A DNA stretch of 64,000 bases, from assembly GCA_012295275.1 (NCBI GenBank), contig CM022670.1:23353755-23417754 (forward strand), read 5' to 3'. Source of the stretch: Chrysomallon squamiferum (Eukaryota; Mollusca; Gastropoda; Neomphalida; Peltospiridae). The notes below the pieces were generated by a model, which was given only the letters and a program-made list of their open reading frames with translations, had not been told where the DNA came from and made no database searches. Positions 48,030-60,460 of this stretch are shown here, piece by piece. The stretch's first letter is position 1, and the number at the start of each line of letters is the position of its first letter. Position numbers and translations under genes: made by a program.

Positions 48030-48370
48030 ACGTATGTGATCCATTATACTGCTTAGGTTTGATGCCTGCTTTCCCCAGGCTACGTTGCATGGAATCAAGG
48101 AATGTGTTTTAATGTAATTAGAGAAAAAGAATGGATTGTCAGTGGCATTATGGATGTGTGCTTCCAATTTGCATGGGAAAGGAAGCACCTGTTGGTTACA
48201 CCCATTTAAATGACGGCCATAATGGTCCAGTGTATTAATGCGCCTGGGAGATAATGAGAAAATTACAGAGAATTAGTTCAGAATTCTGTAAAAATAAGAC
48301 AATCCTGCTCTGATTGATTGGCTAAGGGAAGAAGGACATGCTATAAGTTACGACGAAACGACACAGTACT
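48030..48370. promoter_or_regulatory. Unique island with perfect octamer, E-box and AT-palindrome (enhancer candidate)
   Basis: ATTTGCAT (48167-48174), CACCTG (48186-48191) and ATTTAAAT (48204-48211) fall within 45 bp, followed by GGCCATAATGG and GTATTAATGCGCC. The island is repeat-free with no credible coding frame. Confidence 0.35.
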
Positions 48371-49023
48371 TTTTTTTTTGTTTGTTTGTTTTCAGTAGGT
48401 AGGTCTGTAGACGTCAATAAAAATCTGTTTGTTTGGCTCGAATTCCAAGTTAATGGTCGTATTCACTGCGCGATGAAAAATAACATAATGAAAATAATTG
48501 CTTAATTTTGAGTTTAGTTTACTATTATTATGTCTAAAAACTTGATGGATTTTCGAACCTAACGTAACAAATGCATTACACTTATGTGTGTGCGTGTGTG
48601 TGCGCGTGCGTGTATTTGAATAAACCTATTAAGCATAAACTTAACTTTGTTATCAACTAATTAATGTAGCTTCCTCTCTCCTATGCATTTCAACCCATCT
48701 CAGCAAAAAAAAAGTTTAAAAAAAAAAAGTTATTTTAATGGAGAGTCATTAACTCTGATAAAACGAAAGCTCACTTTAATTGATTTTATTGCTAGATTCA
48801 CCGCTAAATGCACTCTTACTTGGTCTTGTTACGTGAACGTGCATGTGAAACAGTCAAAAATAATTTTGATTAACTTAAGTGAGATATAAACTAAATTATT
48901 TCTTGGTCTTGATCTATTAATTATATCAGAAAAAAATATTGTTTAGTTTAAAATTTCAACCAGTCATTAATTTTTTTTTTTTATCCTACTTTATGTTAGG
49001 CTGTACGTATTAATACACAGATA

Positions 49024-49028
<5 letters not shown>
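48371..49028. other. Gene-free AT-rich stretch
   Basis: A short GT-rich patch lies at 48585-48612. No gene seen. Confidence 0.55.

Positions 49029-49058
<30 letters not shown>
49027..49058. repeat. (CA)n microsatellite
   Basis: A CA run of about 30 bp. Confidence 0.95.
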
Positions 49059-49061
<3 letters not shown>

Positions 49062-50150
49062 GTCACGAACATACTGATAAACATAAGCGATGTCAAAGAT
49101 AAACTGTTCAACTTAGATAAGATGCCAACAATTTTAATGTGTTCTTTCACCAGTTCCGGTTTAGTCATCGTTTTCGTTTTAAGCTATCTCATTTATTTAT
49201 GTTCTTTTCATCACTGTTTCTATTTATGGAAAGAGATTCAACAATTTTACATCACAGTCATTAATTCTCTGAAGTGTACTTATCGTGGTTTCAACAAAAA
49301 TCCACATTAGACTGAGCCGGTTAAAATAAGCAGAAGAAGATGATGTTGAAGTAGAAGAAGAAGAAGAAGAAGAAAATGATTTTGTATGGTAATCAATTCT
49401 TCACCAACACAAACTGAAACGATTTAATACAAGGATTCGGATTTAGTTTTGATAGCACTGCAGTATTTTGTTCTAAAAACTGAAACACATATACCTTTAA
49501 ACAAAAATACACACACTCATACACACACCATACTATAGACATCAATAAACAATCATTTAGGTCACTGTTTTTTAAGCAAAATATTTTGTAAACAAAATAA
49601 TGAAACAAATGAGAAAAAAAGACAACAAAAACAAACAAAGCCAGAAAAATCTCTTTAAAAATAAAAGTCGGTTACAGTTTAATCAATATCTGTATTTATA
49701 GTTCTACCGTTTTCATACAAATTGTGTAGTCTGATGGCGCCTTTAAAAAAATTTGGACTAAAAACTCATTTGATTTGTCCACGGGCAGTGAAGTACAATA
49801 TGTCTTCACCATCTCTCCGGCAGTGAGGCTTGTATCTTCTCCAAAGTCCATTTACCTCTGGGTTAACGTAAGGTTTCTTCCGAAGACCTTTTTTTATTCT
49901 ATTTCTGTGAATTGGGAACAAAGCCCCTGGATATAACAACACTCATAACATCTTTTCAGTTTTTCTCGTCTCAGATAAGAATCATTACAGGAGATGATGT
50001 GGTCGTAATGAACTTGTTCAAACCAATCCGCAACAAATGGCAACAGGAAGCTGTTGAAGGTGGATAATTAGAATGAAAAATTATACATGGCTGTTCAGAA
50101 ATCTTTTGCAACAAGCGTTTATTTTTTTATTTTTTTATTTTTTGTTTTTT
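49059..50150. other. Gene-free stretch
   Basis: A short AAG repeat lies at 49350-49375 and a unique island at about 49720-50070. No supported gene. Confidence 0.5.
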
Positions 50151-50191
<41 letters not shown>

Positions 50192-50215
50192 CATTTTTCA
50201 TTTTTTCGTTGTTTT
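50120..50215. repeat. T-rich tract with a T-run of about 40 bp
   Basis: TTTTTA units followed by a long uninterrupted T-run. Confidence 0.93.
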
Positions 50216-51840
50216 TTTAATGAATAATAACGATTTACGACATAATATGATTCACCTTGTTCGAGCAAATGTTTCACAGATGTTTTATTGACCAATATAA
50301 AGATTCGTGTCAGGCATCTTAGATTCACCTTAGATTCACCTTTGTGTATGCGCATGCACGTACAGTTACCATAAACACGTATATACACCTTTAAAATACA
50401 TATTATGGTTTTTTTTATTATCATATTACAATTTCAGAAGCGAAATTAACTAATTTTTTGTTTATATCTATGTTTAGATGACAAGCGTATTTCTCTGTCT
50501 CTCTTTCTCTCGATTTGTCAATCTCTAATTCTCTATCTCTCCCTAACCCCTCTCTCTCTCTCTCTAATTCTCGTTTAGCCTCTCTATTACTTACATTCTA
50601 TCAATAGATTCATTAACTTATCCACCTCTTTCTTTTCATTTAATGACACTATTCTCTCACACACTTTCTCGCTATCATTTTGTATAACTTTATTAGTTCG
50701 CGACTGTTTTTTCCGTGTAGAGAATCGTGACAGATAATGATTTTCTAATTAACATACACACAGTGAATCCTACGTCAATATACTATGAGTTTTAAAAAAT
50801 ATGTTATATAGAAAATAATCAGTTTAACAGATTCCGTCTAACAGATATTGGTATTTTGGAGAAGAAGACCACCAAGAATATCCACATTATATTTCACAAC
50901 ACCGGTTTGTCCAGCACTAATTAAATGTTATCACAGCACGTAATTTGGATGTCTTCAAAGTTAAAACCAGAGCATTTTGCGTGATTCCTCCATTTAGATT
51001 TAATATAGCAATTAATTCGGAAAGACGGTCTTGCATGCTTCCACAGAGGAAATGAAACATCAAGTGTACTATTTTCTTCTGGACATAAGCGTGATCTAAG
51101 GGAATCTAAGTAGGGCGTCTATTCAGAATAGAAATTGTCCATTCGCATGATGGTGGACACGAATTCAATTAGCTGCAAAACATCTTCAATAGCTATCTTT
51201 TCTTCTGATGCTAAAATGTATGATGAAGAGTTGTTTTTTGTTTCTTTTTAAACACAGTCTCTGAGTCTCAGAAAGAAGCTAGTAAATAACATGGACAAAA
51301 ATAATAATGGTGATAGGATGTTTTATAAATCTAGTTCTTGAAGACCTTATGATTATGTTAATGAGTTTGCATGTGAGACAGAAGATTCGGCTTAATGGCC
51401 AGAATTTTCTGAACGCTTTTTTCTTTTTTTCTTTTTCTTTTTTTTCTTCTTATTCTTCTTTTTATTATTATTATTAATTTATTTATTTATAAATTTATAA
51501 TTTTTTTTATTATGAGCAAGACATCGTATTTAGCTAAATAGACTTTTAAATATTTTGGATGCTGGTTACGGATTCTTGTTGATGATGGATAGATTCACCA
51601 CTGTTCTGTTTGTTTTGATCTCCAGCTACGCGTAGTGGCTTTCTGAGACAGTAATAACGCACAAGACAAACATAATTCTAAAGTATGTTCACTAGTGACT
51701 GGTATGCACAATAAAAAATTTCCAAAATTACTGAATTGCACTGAACGTTGCTCAGTGATTTTAATGGTTAGAAAAAAATAATGTTATAACTTATAAAATT
51801 GCAACAAAATAATAATCTTTAAACGCTAATAATTATAAAT
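50216..51840. other. Gene-free stretch with unique islands
   Basis: A 12-bp tandem TTAGATTCACCT pair lies near 50320-50343 and a TCTC-rich patch at 50500-50575. A unique island at about 50840-51410 includes ATGTTAATGAGTTTGCATG (about 51355-51373). T-rich DNA follows at 51418-51510. No supported gene. Confidence 0.5.
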
Positions 51841-51849
51841 ATTCTTGAA

Positions 51850-51930
51850 ATAAGAACAACAACAATAATAATATTAATAACAATAATAATAATAACAACA
51901 GCAGCAGCAGCAACAACAACAACAAAAAAA
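51850..51930. repeat. AAT/AAC/CAG compound trinucleotide tract
   Basis: AACAAC, AATAAT and CAGCAG units. Confidence 0.9.
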
Positions 51931-52081
51931 ATAATAAAATAAAATTTGTAGCCAACAAATAGGAGTAACAGAACACACAATGATGAAACGTGATAAACAC
52001 AAATAATTAATAATAATTCTTTCGATAACAAAAACATAATAATTAAATCTGATAAACACCAATAATTATCATCATGCGAGC

Positions 52082-52141
<60 letters not shown>
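52082..52141. repeat. (AAT)n microsatellite
   Basis: A pure AAT run of about 60 bp. Confidence 0.97.
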
Positions 52142-52143
<2 letters not shown>

Positions 52144-53390
52144 GATAAACACAAATATAATTACAGTACAAAACAAGCGAATCGACTGGAGAGCTGCGGC
52201 ATTCACAACAGATTTGTGATGAGTTTTTCTCTGACTCTGTCTTTAATTGGCGCGGGCAATTCCTCGTGTTGCTCTTTGGTGCGTGAACAGATCATCAACG
52301 AGCAACATTAAAAAAATGAAAAAATATAATTATATATGACAGTTTTATCGACCGGCTCGGTGAAGTTATGTTCGGAGTCGCGATCCAGACACGTCGGGTC
52401 AGTGGAGAACGCAGAGCGGACTACCAATAAGCTGATCTACATTGATTCGTTCAAACGAAATTTCATGCCGAACAGCGAGTGATGAATTTTCGTCATTACA
52501 AGACTCAACATAATTCTAACGCCGAGACTCCTTTGACAAAACTGGGCGCTGCCATCATAAAAATAAACAAATAAATAATAATAATAATGAAGACAAAAAT
52601 AAATAAATAATAATAATAAATAAATCAAAAAAATAAAATTTACAAAATTAATAATAAAGTTTGCATCATAATTTTTTTTTTTTTTTTTTTTTTCATGAAA
52701 TGAGCGATTAGATGAATCACTCATTGAACTAATGTACAAACTAATGAACGGATTGTGACTCGTTTATTCGATACTTACGAATAGCTGAAGGATTTAAGAA
52801 CCAGTAAGTGTTGTGAAGAAAGAAGCGAACGGATCAAGGCAGAGATGGATGGATGGATGGATGCTTTTTTAATAGTACTATTTTAAAATTAAAATCACAT
52901 ATATTTTTATTTGTTGCCATTGTTAACTCATCTGTACTGGAGAACATGTGTAACATCGAATTAATTTTATCGTTAACGGCTCGTGCAGCTGGAGAATTCT
53001 TCTTCTTCTTCTTGTTTTTTTTGTTTAATGTTTGATATCACAGTCAATGTTACATAACTCTGTTGTGGTTGGTTTGATTTTTAAATCTTTTTTTTTTTTT
53101 TTTTTTTTTTTTTAATAACGTATTAGTAAAATTTTAATTCATTATATTTTACAAAAAAGGTAAATTAACAAGATCTCACAATACGACAAGTGAGTGTAAA
53201 ATCAACAGTCAGCTAACCACCAGTACTGTTACTGTTTTCATATAACGTCAGAGACGAAGCACGCTTCGGTAAATTCTGAAGCTTGATCTATCGATCACTA
53301 CTAAAGAATATTATATTTGCATTTGCCCAGAGAGACTTTAACACACTAAATCCTTCGAAAAAAAAAAAAAAAAAAAAAGATACTCTTCGC
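52142..53390. other. Gene-free stretch
   Basis: A GC-richer unique island lies at about 52175-52550. AAT/AAAT-rich sequence follows at 52558-52660. T-runs lie near 52672 and 53090 and an A-run near 53360. A GGAT tetramer run is at 52847-52862. No supported gene. Confidence 0.5.
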
Positions 53391-53590
53391 CTCAGGCGCA
53401 GTATTTGTCTTCAGCAAGGCGACAGGTGAAATCTGTCAGATGAATGATAGTGAATGAAAATTGCAGTTTCTGATTTTCCTTGACAGACACCATCCGATAT
53501 GTGACAGGTGATTTTCCGTATCGGAAGTCGAAATCGGGAAGGGTAATGTTAACAGATGACATACATGACCGAGTCTACAAATCTTACGGT
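53390..53590. promoter_or_regulatory. Unique island with four TGACAG/CTGTCA half-sites (TALE-type enhancer candidate)
   Basis: GACAGGTGA (53421-53429), CTGTCA (53433-53438), TGACAG (53481-53486) and TGACAGGTG (53502-53510) occur within 90 bp. TGACAG is the MEIS/TGIF core and CAGGTG is an E-box. No coding frame. Confidence 0.33.
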
Positions 53591-54072
53591 GTCATTACTG
53601 TTATACTATGAGCTGTTAGTAGCAACAATGATCAGAGCAAACAGTAAATAGTACAATATATGAACAGATACACGTACAGTAACGATACGCGAAAGACGTG
53701 GTTTGGTTTAATTATTGGTATGATTACGTTTGGTTGCTTTTTCTGTTTCGTTTTATTGCTGGTTATTTGCTTTGCTATGGTTTCCTTCTTTGATGTTATT
53801 CATTTTTTTTTAAATTATTTTTATTATACATAGAATATAATATTTTTGGGCTTGACGTTAATTATTTCGATTTGAATGGATAATGACTGCATAGTTCAGA
53901 CGTGGGAAACTAAGAGGAATGACTATTTCTTAAATCAGAACGTTGCTGTTACGAAAGATCGTATTATCATGAAAAAATTTTAATGTGATCTAAAATATGA
54001 TAATAAGAACAGAATTATTTAAATTGAAATGCTAAATATCATTTGAGCAAATGATATCAGAAGACGATAGCA

Positions 54073-54121
<49 letters not shown>

Positions 54122-54290
54122 GAATAACAAATATGTTGTGTTTTCTTTGTTATTGTTTTTTTTTTTTTTTGTCTTTTTTATTTTGAATTTTTTTTATTTT
54201 TTTATTCTAATGGGAAATTTATTTTAAATATTTCTTTCTTTATAAATTACTGCACATAAAAAAAAGAAGAAGAAAAGAAAACAGCCCGTT
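53591..54290. other. AT-rich gene-free stretch
   Basis: Includes an (AAT)n microsatellite at about 54075-54114 and a T-run near 54155. No gene seen. Confidence 0.6.
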
Positions 54291-54700
54291 CTGACAAGAC
54301 AAAATCAATACATAGCACTGCACTGATGATTTGTGAATGCCACCTGCGCATGCCCATAAGATTTTGAATTGAAGCAAGGTTGTCCTAACAAATGTTTCCA
54401 ATTACTAAACAGCAGCAATTTGCCTGCAAGTGTATCCGCCTGTATTGGAAGGGCTTCGAGCACTCTCAGAAAAATAATGATCTCTGTTGACGTTAAAGAT
54501 TACTTTTAGCTTGAAAGGAAATGTCCTCTGATTATGCTTACGGGAAATGAGTACAGTGCTCTTGTGTTTTTGTTTTTCTCATGCAAAATCAATTGATTGA
54601 ATCTTCGAAGCTAAATTTCTCATGTTCAAAGTCTTCCATTTCCCCCAAACCAGATTTTAATAGCTCTTTAATGCACCGACCTTTCTTCTTCTGTAGATGC
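54290..54700. promoter_or_regulatory. Unique island (regulatory candidate)
   Basis: Balanced, repeat-free sequence with TTCCAATTACTAAACAGC (about 54397), CACCTGCGCATGCCC (about 54342) and CCTGTATTGGAAGG. No credible coding frame. Confidence 0.25.
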
Positions 54701-54927
54701 TGGTAAATGTTTGGCTCGCGTAAGAAGTCTCCACGATACTTACCTCGACATCAACAGCATTTCGTCCAGTAATGATTTAATCTTCAGTTGCAGTGCCGTG
54801 ACACACTTACACAGGACTTTGTTTAGACAACAATTTTACCTAAGACAAATTCTTAGTTTCAGCCTTTATACTGCTTTTCAAAATCTGCCACCAATTACTG
54901 TTCACGTGAACTTGAACTTTTCGAAAA

Positions 54928-54931
<4 letters not shown>

Positions 54932-55015
<84 letters not shown>
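54932..55015. repeat. (CT)n microsatellite, 84 bp
   Basis: Pure CT dinucleotide repeat. Confidence 0.97.
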
Positions 55016-55021
<6 letters not shown>

Positions 55022-55224
55022 ATTAGACCAACCGTTAGAAAGTATATTGCGTATAAGATGACTATTTGTGTCTTCGTAAGTTTAAAACATGAATTATTTT
55101 TTATTTTCGTTGGAACATGTAATATATATTTTAACAGTGTAAAGATGTTATTCAAGTTATTTAAGTTTTGAAATTAATGGTTATTGAAAATGATATTACC
55201 AGCAACTTAAAAGCACATTATTTT

Positions 55225-55680
55225 ACACTGTACTAAGGAACGGGTGCATCGCTGTAATTTCAAGCTCTTATTAATCTGCTTTGATTTCCAGTCAAAGTCT
55301 CGGTCGTCTTGATAGACGGAAGTGTGAAAGCGACCTCTGGTGATTTATTGACGGTAATGTCCCGGGTTACAATTTATGATTCTGTCTATACAGGGGTTAA
55401 AAGTTGTAGATAACTGTCAAATTGCACGTGCACTAATTCGCTTGGTTTCGTATATTAATCCTTTGGTTTCATGAATTATGAATAGCGCACGTGCTGTATG
55501 TCATAAATTAATTATGAAAGATACGCGAAATTCAGCGTACTGAATGGGAAATATATTTATGCAGATCAGCTGAATTCTCTTCTTATTAATAATTCTCAGA
55601 AACACTTTCAGTAATCGTTACACGTGAGTTAAATATAGAGGAATAGCGCATAAACTATCAACCAATCTTTCGATTTATAA
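55225..55680. promoter_or_regulatory. Unique island with inverted CTTTGA/TCAAAG pair (enhancer candidate)
   Basis: CTTTGAT (55279-55285) and TCAAAG (55292-55297) form a 6-bp inverted pair of TCF/LEF-like cores. They are followed by ATTGACGG, two CACGTG-like words (GCACGTGC) and TAAATTAATTATG. No credible coding frame. Confidence 0.3.
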
Positions 55681-55737
55681 TGAACATTCATCATTCGTGT
55701 GAGACTGTTTATGTGTATATTATTGTATTAATTTTGA

Positions 55738-55740
<3 letters not shown>

Positions 55741-55814
<74 letters not shown>

Positions 55815-55842
55815 AATAAATAAATAAATAAATAAATAAATC
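55741..55842. repeat. (TC)n followed by (TAAA)n
   Basis: TC dinucleotides at 55741-55813, directly followed by AAAT tetranucleotides to about 55842. Confidence 0.97.
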
Positions 55843-56039
55843 AGAGTTTATTCTAAATATTGTTGTTTAAAAACAAGAAAAATAAAGACCCATATATTTT
55901 TAATCTTTTTAATTCTGCCGTTCATAACATGTACGTATGTGTGTTGGTGTAACTTGATCACTTATTCATAGCTTTGCTGTATTAAATTAAGAATAATATT
56001 ACGTCTTGGTTACGAACAGAGTTTAACCTTTCTTTCTTT

Positions 56040-56545
56040 TGCATGAAACACCTAACGTCAGCTAAAATGAGTTATCTCCCTTCTAAGAATTGTGAGGGTT
56101 TTTTAGTTTTTTTTGACCCGAAACGAACTCCATACATTTTTCTTTCATAATCTACAGGGAGCAAGCGGTAATTTCAGTGGAACTACTTATAACGACTCTT
56201 CCGCGATTGGAAACATAAATCAAATAATTTATTGCTCTTTATTGGCCTGCCCTGGTGTTAACTGTCGTCTTCGTAACATAAATTGTGCCTCTTTGGGAGT
56301 CCGCTGCCGATACCATGCTCAAAATGTTTTATTCCTTGCCAATACTCAACGGGATAATTAAGCCAGTGATCGGTTAATCGAAATGTTTAATATGCAGCCC
56401 GGTCAATTGACACTTGATGATTTTGCACACAATGTATGCGAATTTCATTGCAGCTGGATTTAATGTCGACAGAACATTACTGAACCTCGTCTGCCGAGGT
56501 ACATATAAAAGTTAAGAAGGATGTGTGATAAAAGAACACACGAAA
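56040..56545. other. Unique island with an unrecognised open frame
   Basis: An open frame at 56113-56361 encodes a Cys-containing stretch (IIYCSLLACPGVNCRLRNINC...). A possible acceptor (ATCTACAG) ends at 56157. I do not recognise the protein and see no partner exons. It could be a lone exon or chance reading through a conserved non-coding block. The following 180 bp are also unique. Confidence 0.25.
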
Positions 56546-57227
56546 ATAAAACATATTGTATAGTTTATATTATAAACAGTTTCAACCTTTATTTATAAAC
56601 ATTATATTTAAAGAAAAAAAATTCATTACATAGTATATAGTAATACTACATGGACACGTGTAAATAATATTTATTTTTATATTATGTATTTATTTTATCT
56701 TTCATCTGTTTTACGTTTTATTTTTTTTTTTTTAAAGGAAAAAAAAAGGACCTAAAGACAACACAACAGACTGAGTACTTTAATGAAATTACGTTTTATT
56801 CACTAGACAAGCGAGTATTCAGGAAAGCTTGCACAATTAACAAGATCGCTGCGTCTATCCTTTTTAGCTTTGTGCGCAGTGTTGTTGTCATTACCTGTTT
56901 TAAAGATAAAACACTGTGTGGCATGAAAGATAAAATAACTGCATAAAAATACACCACTGGTCTTATTACTGTACATATTATAGCACAATGCAGTAATGAA
57001 AATGCCACTGTATATCACAAATTGTTGTTTCGCCAGGAATTACAAATTAATGTTAAATCTGTGCATTTAAGGATTTTTCAAACAAAGGACAAAATGATAC
57101 TTAGAAATATTTAAACACAAAATTTACAGCTAAAGTGATCGATATATCGTTTTTCCACCTCATAATGAAAGATTTTTTGTAAAATATATCTGTAACAAGA
57201 AACAAAGAATAAAAATAAGAGTAAAAA

Positions 57228-57258
<31 letters not shown>

Positions 57259-57400
57259 CGAAACGAAATTAAGATAATATTTAGAGCCTGAGCAGATAAT
57301 ATATGTAATCTGAGAACAAAATCAAAGTTAATTTTAGCCATATTAAATTCTAGGCAAAACACAGTGTTATTACATCTACCGAGGACAAAACCTAACTCGA
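56546..57400. other. AT-rich gene-free stretch
   Basis: Contains a T-run near 56720 and an A-run near 57234-57258. No gene seen. Confidence 0.6.
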
Positions 57401-57429
57401 CTCCCCTTCCTAAGCCTTGTGGAACAGCC

Positions 57430-57690
57430 CCGTGGGTCAAAAGAAGAACATGCAAGCCATTAATCTAAAGGTTGCAACGTTCCCGTTGTCTGAGTGTTTT
57501 AGTCTCCTTGGAGATTCCATTCCGTAATTAGCTCAGTGCAATTTGTAATTCCATTCGATAGTCGATGATATTATCAGTACCGTTGTCCCCATACCGTGAT
57601 GGATCCTTTCGAACAAGATGGGCAGAGGTTAATGTTAGTATGGCAATTTGTCTTGTCGTAGTATCCAAGGAAAATGACCGTCAGACGTTA
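57430..57690. promoter_or_regulatory. Unique island (regulatory candidate)
   Basis: GCCATTAATCTAAAGG, TCTCCTTGGAGATT (5-bp inverted halves TCTCC/GGAGA) and CCGTAATTAGCTC occur in repeat-free, balanced sequence. No coding frame of note. Confidence 0.25.
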
Positions 57691-57733
57691 TTATCACACT
57701 GTTCAGTTTAATATTTTTTCAACAGTAGTTGGA

Positions 57734-57786
<53 letters not shown>
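57734..57786. repeat. (ATT)n microsatellite
   Basis: ATT repeats of about 50 bp, then ATC units. Confidence 0.96.
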
Positions 57787-57879
57787 GATCATCATCAGCA
57801 TCATCATCATTATTTCGATACTGTCGCTGGCATTACTATTGTCTTACAGTTCATTATGTGCAGAAAACGATCGTACCTG

Positions 57880-57882
<3 letters not shown>

Positions 57883-57965
<83 letters not shown>
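57883..57965. repeat. (TC)n microsatellite, 83 bp
   Basis: Pure TC repeat, followed by degenerate CTGT/GTCT units to about 58060. Confidence 0.97.
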
Positions 57966-57970
<5 letters not shown>

Positions 57971-58129
57971 CATATTTCTTTCTACACGTCTGCAAATCTG
58001 TATGTCTGTCTGTCAGTCTCTCTATCCGTCCGTCTGTCTGTTTATCTGTCTGTCTATTTATCACTCTATTTTGTTTGTTTTTTTCAACAACATAAATTGT
58101 AACAAACATCTTTTTGCGTTAAACACTTA

Positions 58130-58846
58130 AATAGATGACCTCATCCACATGATCTCATGATACAGAAACTAGGTGCGGTAACAATCAGTCGAGCAAACAC
58201 GTGAACAGGAACAAAGGAGGCCAGAGATGATTTAGCGAATTTGCGTCATTGCCTACCGAAATGGAAATGTGAAAATAGACGTATGTAATATAATGTATTT
58301 GTCAATATCCGCTAATAAAGCTGCACGTATATGAATACTTGAAACGCTTAACACACTCAGAAATTCTACAAATACTCTACATTTGTGCCTGGAAAACTTT
58401 CTTTAAAATCATTTTAATGAGGCTATTAATACGAAGACAGTGTATTTAGTGTTTCTATTTACTCCGACAAGCAAACATTTAATCACATCAAAATACGCCT
58501 TCAGATTCATTAATATGTTTTGTTTTGTCTGGCTGTGTGTTAGATGTCGTCGTTTTTTCCTTTTATTTCTTTTCATTTTGGGACTTTTTATTGATTGATA
58601 TAATTCTTTTTTTTTTTTCTTTTTTTTTTATTTAAATTTTTTTTTCTTTCCATTTATTTAATTTCTTTCTCTTTTTTCACTTTCTATTTTCATAAATATA
58701 TATATAAAGCTTCTATTCTGGTTTGTTTTAATTTTTTCCAGTATTTAACGCGTCGAAATAAATTACATTTTGAACAAACGCAGAGCACTCTGAAGCTTTC
58801 TAAGACCCGTAGTTATATCTGTAACTTCTAAAATCCTGATGTCTTT

Positions 58847-58882
<36 letters not shown>

Positions 58883-59660
58883 CCTCTCAGAGTTGACGGC
58901 ATTGATTCGAACAAACATCTTATGCAGAAATGAAAAACATAGGCGCCATTGCAATCTGCAAATTATGCATAGCATTAGCGGCGCATGCGTTTGCCTCGGT
59001 GTAAAATTGTTTAAAGCAAAAATTTTATGATTTCAATCGAAGCTTCAGTGTTCCCGATCGTTTAATTTTAACCGACTCAGCGAAGATGAATCAATCTCTG
59101 GCCATTGTTAGCAGACAAGAGAAAATAACATTCTAATTACTTCATTTGTCCTGTCTCATATTTGACAACATCAGAAGCCTTGCTCAACAATGAGAACCAT
59201 TCAAAGCAGCAGCCCGATATTAACATCGGAAGAAATTTCAAGGAGCAAACCCTGATTAAACTCCCCTGTGTAAGCTCTCTTTTTTTTTTTTTTTTTTTTT
59301 TTTTTTCACGGGAGTGAGGAATCACCACCACAGCTCAGCTACGTTTCGTAACATAAAGACGATAACGTTGCCACTTGATGAACACCGCGTTCGGCTGTAT
59401 TCGCCGCATTAGAAATGAAAGAAACTGGAGATTTGAAATTAGCCCGCTGTGGACGCTAACACAGATGAGTCATAATGAAAATCTACTGACGAAATCAAAA
59501 AAATTAAAAAATAAAACTCACCAAAAACACAAGGTGTCGGCAATTATAACTGGCATACGATAGCTGTACGAGATGTTAAACTGCAGCTGTAGGTTTGTGT
59601 GTGAGCGAATTTCTCGTGAGAATTCTTAAAGCTAGAAACTACTGGTGACTGACAGTTCTG
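58130..59660. other. Gene-free stretch with unique islands
   Basis: Islands lie at about 58140-58290 (AACAAAGG SOX-like word), 59040-59260 (CCATTGTTAGCAG, CTAATTACTTC) and 59330-59560. T-runs lie at about 58850-58882 and 59280-59305. No supported gene. Confidence 0.5.
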
Positions 59661-60380
59661 ACCAGTCTCGTAGAGAGAGAAACGAACAGACGCAAAAAAT
59701 TATGTTCATGATCGTATTTAGGAACTAAATATGTTCTTAAAAACAATGCAATACTATTCAGTGGATAAAATTAAAAATATAGTTTAATCATTAAACCTTT
59801 TGTTATTTATTTGGATTTTGGATTTTTTTTTATTTAATTTTTTTGTATTTTGTTTTTTTTGTTGTTTTTTTTTTTTGTTCGTTTTGGTTTTTTTTTTTTT
59901 GTTTTTTTGATTTTTTTTTTTTTTTTTTTCAGAACCCTGCATGATAATTCTGTTTGTGTCACTGCCCAAAGAATGTTGTTTTAAAGATCATGAAATTATT
60001 TATTTATTTAACTTTTTTATTATTATTATGTTTTTTAATATAATAATTATATTGTTGATGTTATCTGTTTTAAGTATTCGTGGTTTAAAACTTCTTTCTA
60101 TTAAAAATGATCATATAGTTGTTGTTTTATAATATTATTAGCAGACTACAGCATCTTAGAAAAATTAACTTGCATAACATAACATGACATTTGTTTGACA
60201 AAAACTCTATACTGACATCGAACTGTTTTATTACTACAGCTTTTAATCTTTTATCTCGTTCCAACTAGTGTCATAAGTGTTTCCCTGTCTTTGAGAAGGC
60301 GCATATAAAAATAATCCACTGTTGATTGTTTAGAGTGTCTCATGAAATGCTAACACAGATTTAGATATTTAAATCATCAA
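59661..60380. other. AT-rich gene-free stretch
   Basis: Highly T-rich DNA at 59820-59930. No gene seen. Confidence 0.6.
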
Positions 60381-60382
60381 TA

Positions 60383-60416
60383 TAAAAAAAAAAAAAAAAA
60401 AAAAAAAATAAAAAAA

Positions 60417-60449
<33 letters not shown>

Positions 60450-60460
60450 AAAAAATAAGA
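60383..60460. repeat. Long A-rich tract, about 75 bp
   Basis: A-runs broken by single T or G bases, the longest homopolymer-like tract in the window. No retrocopy body is recognisable next to it. Confidence 0.95.
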
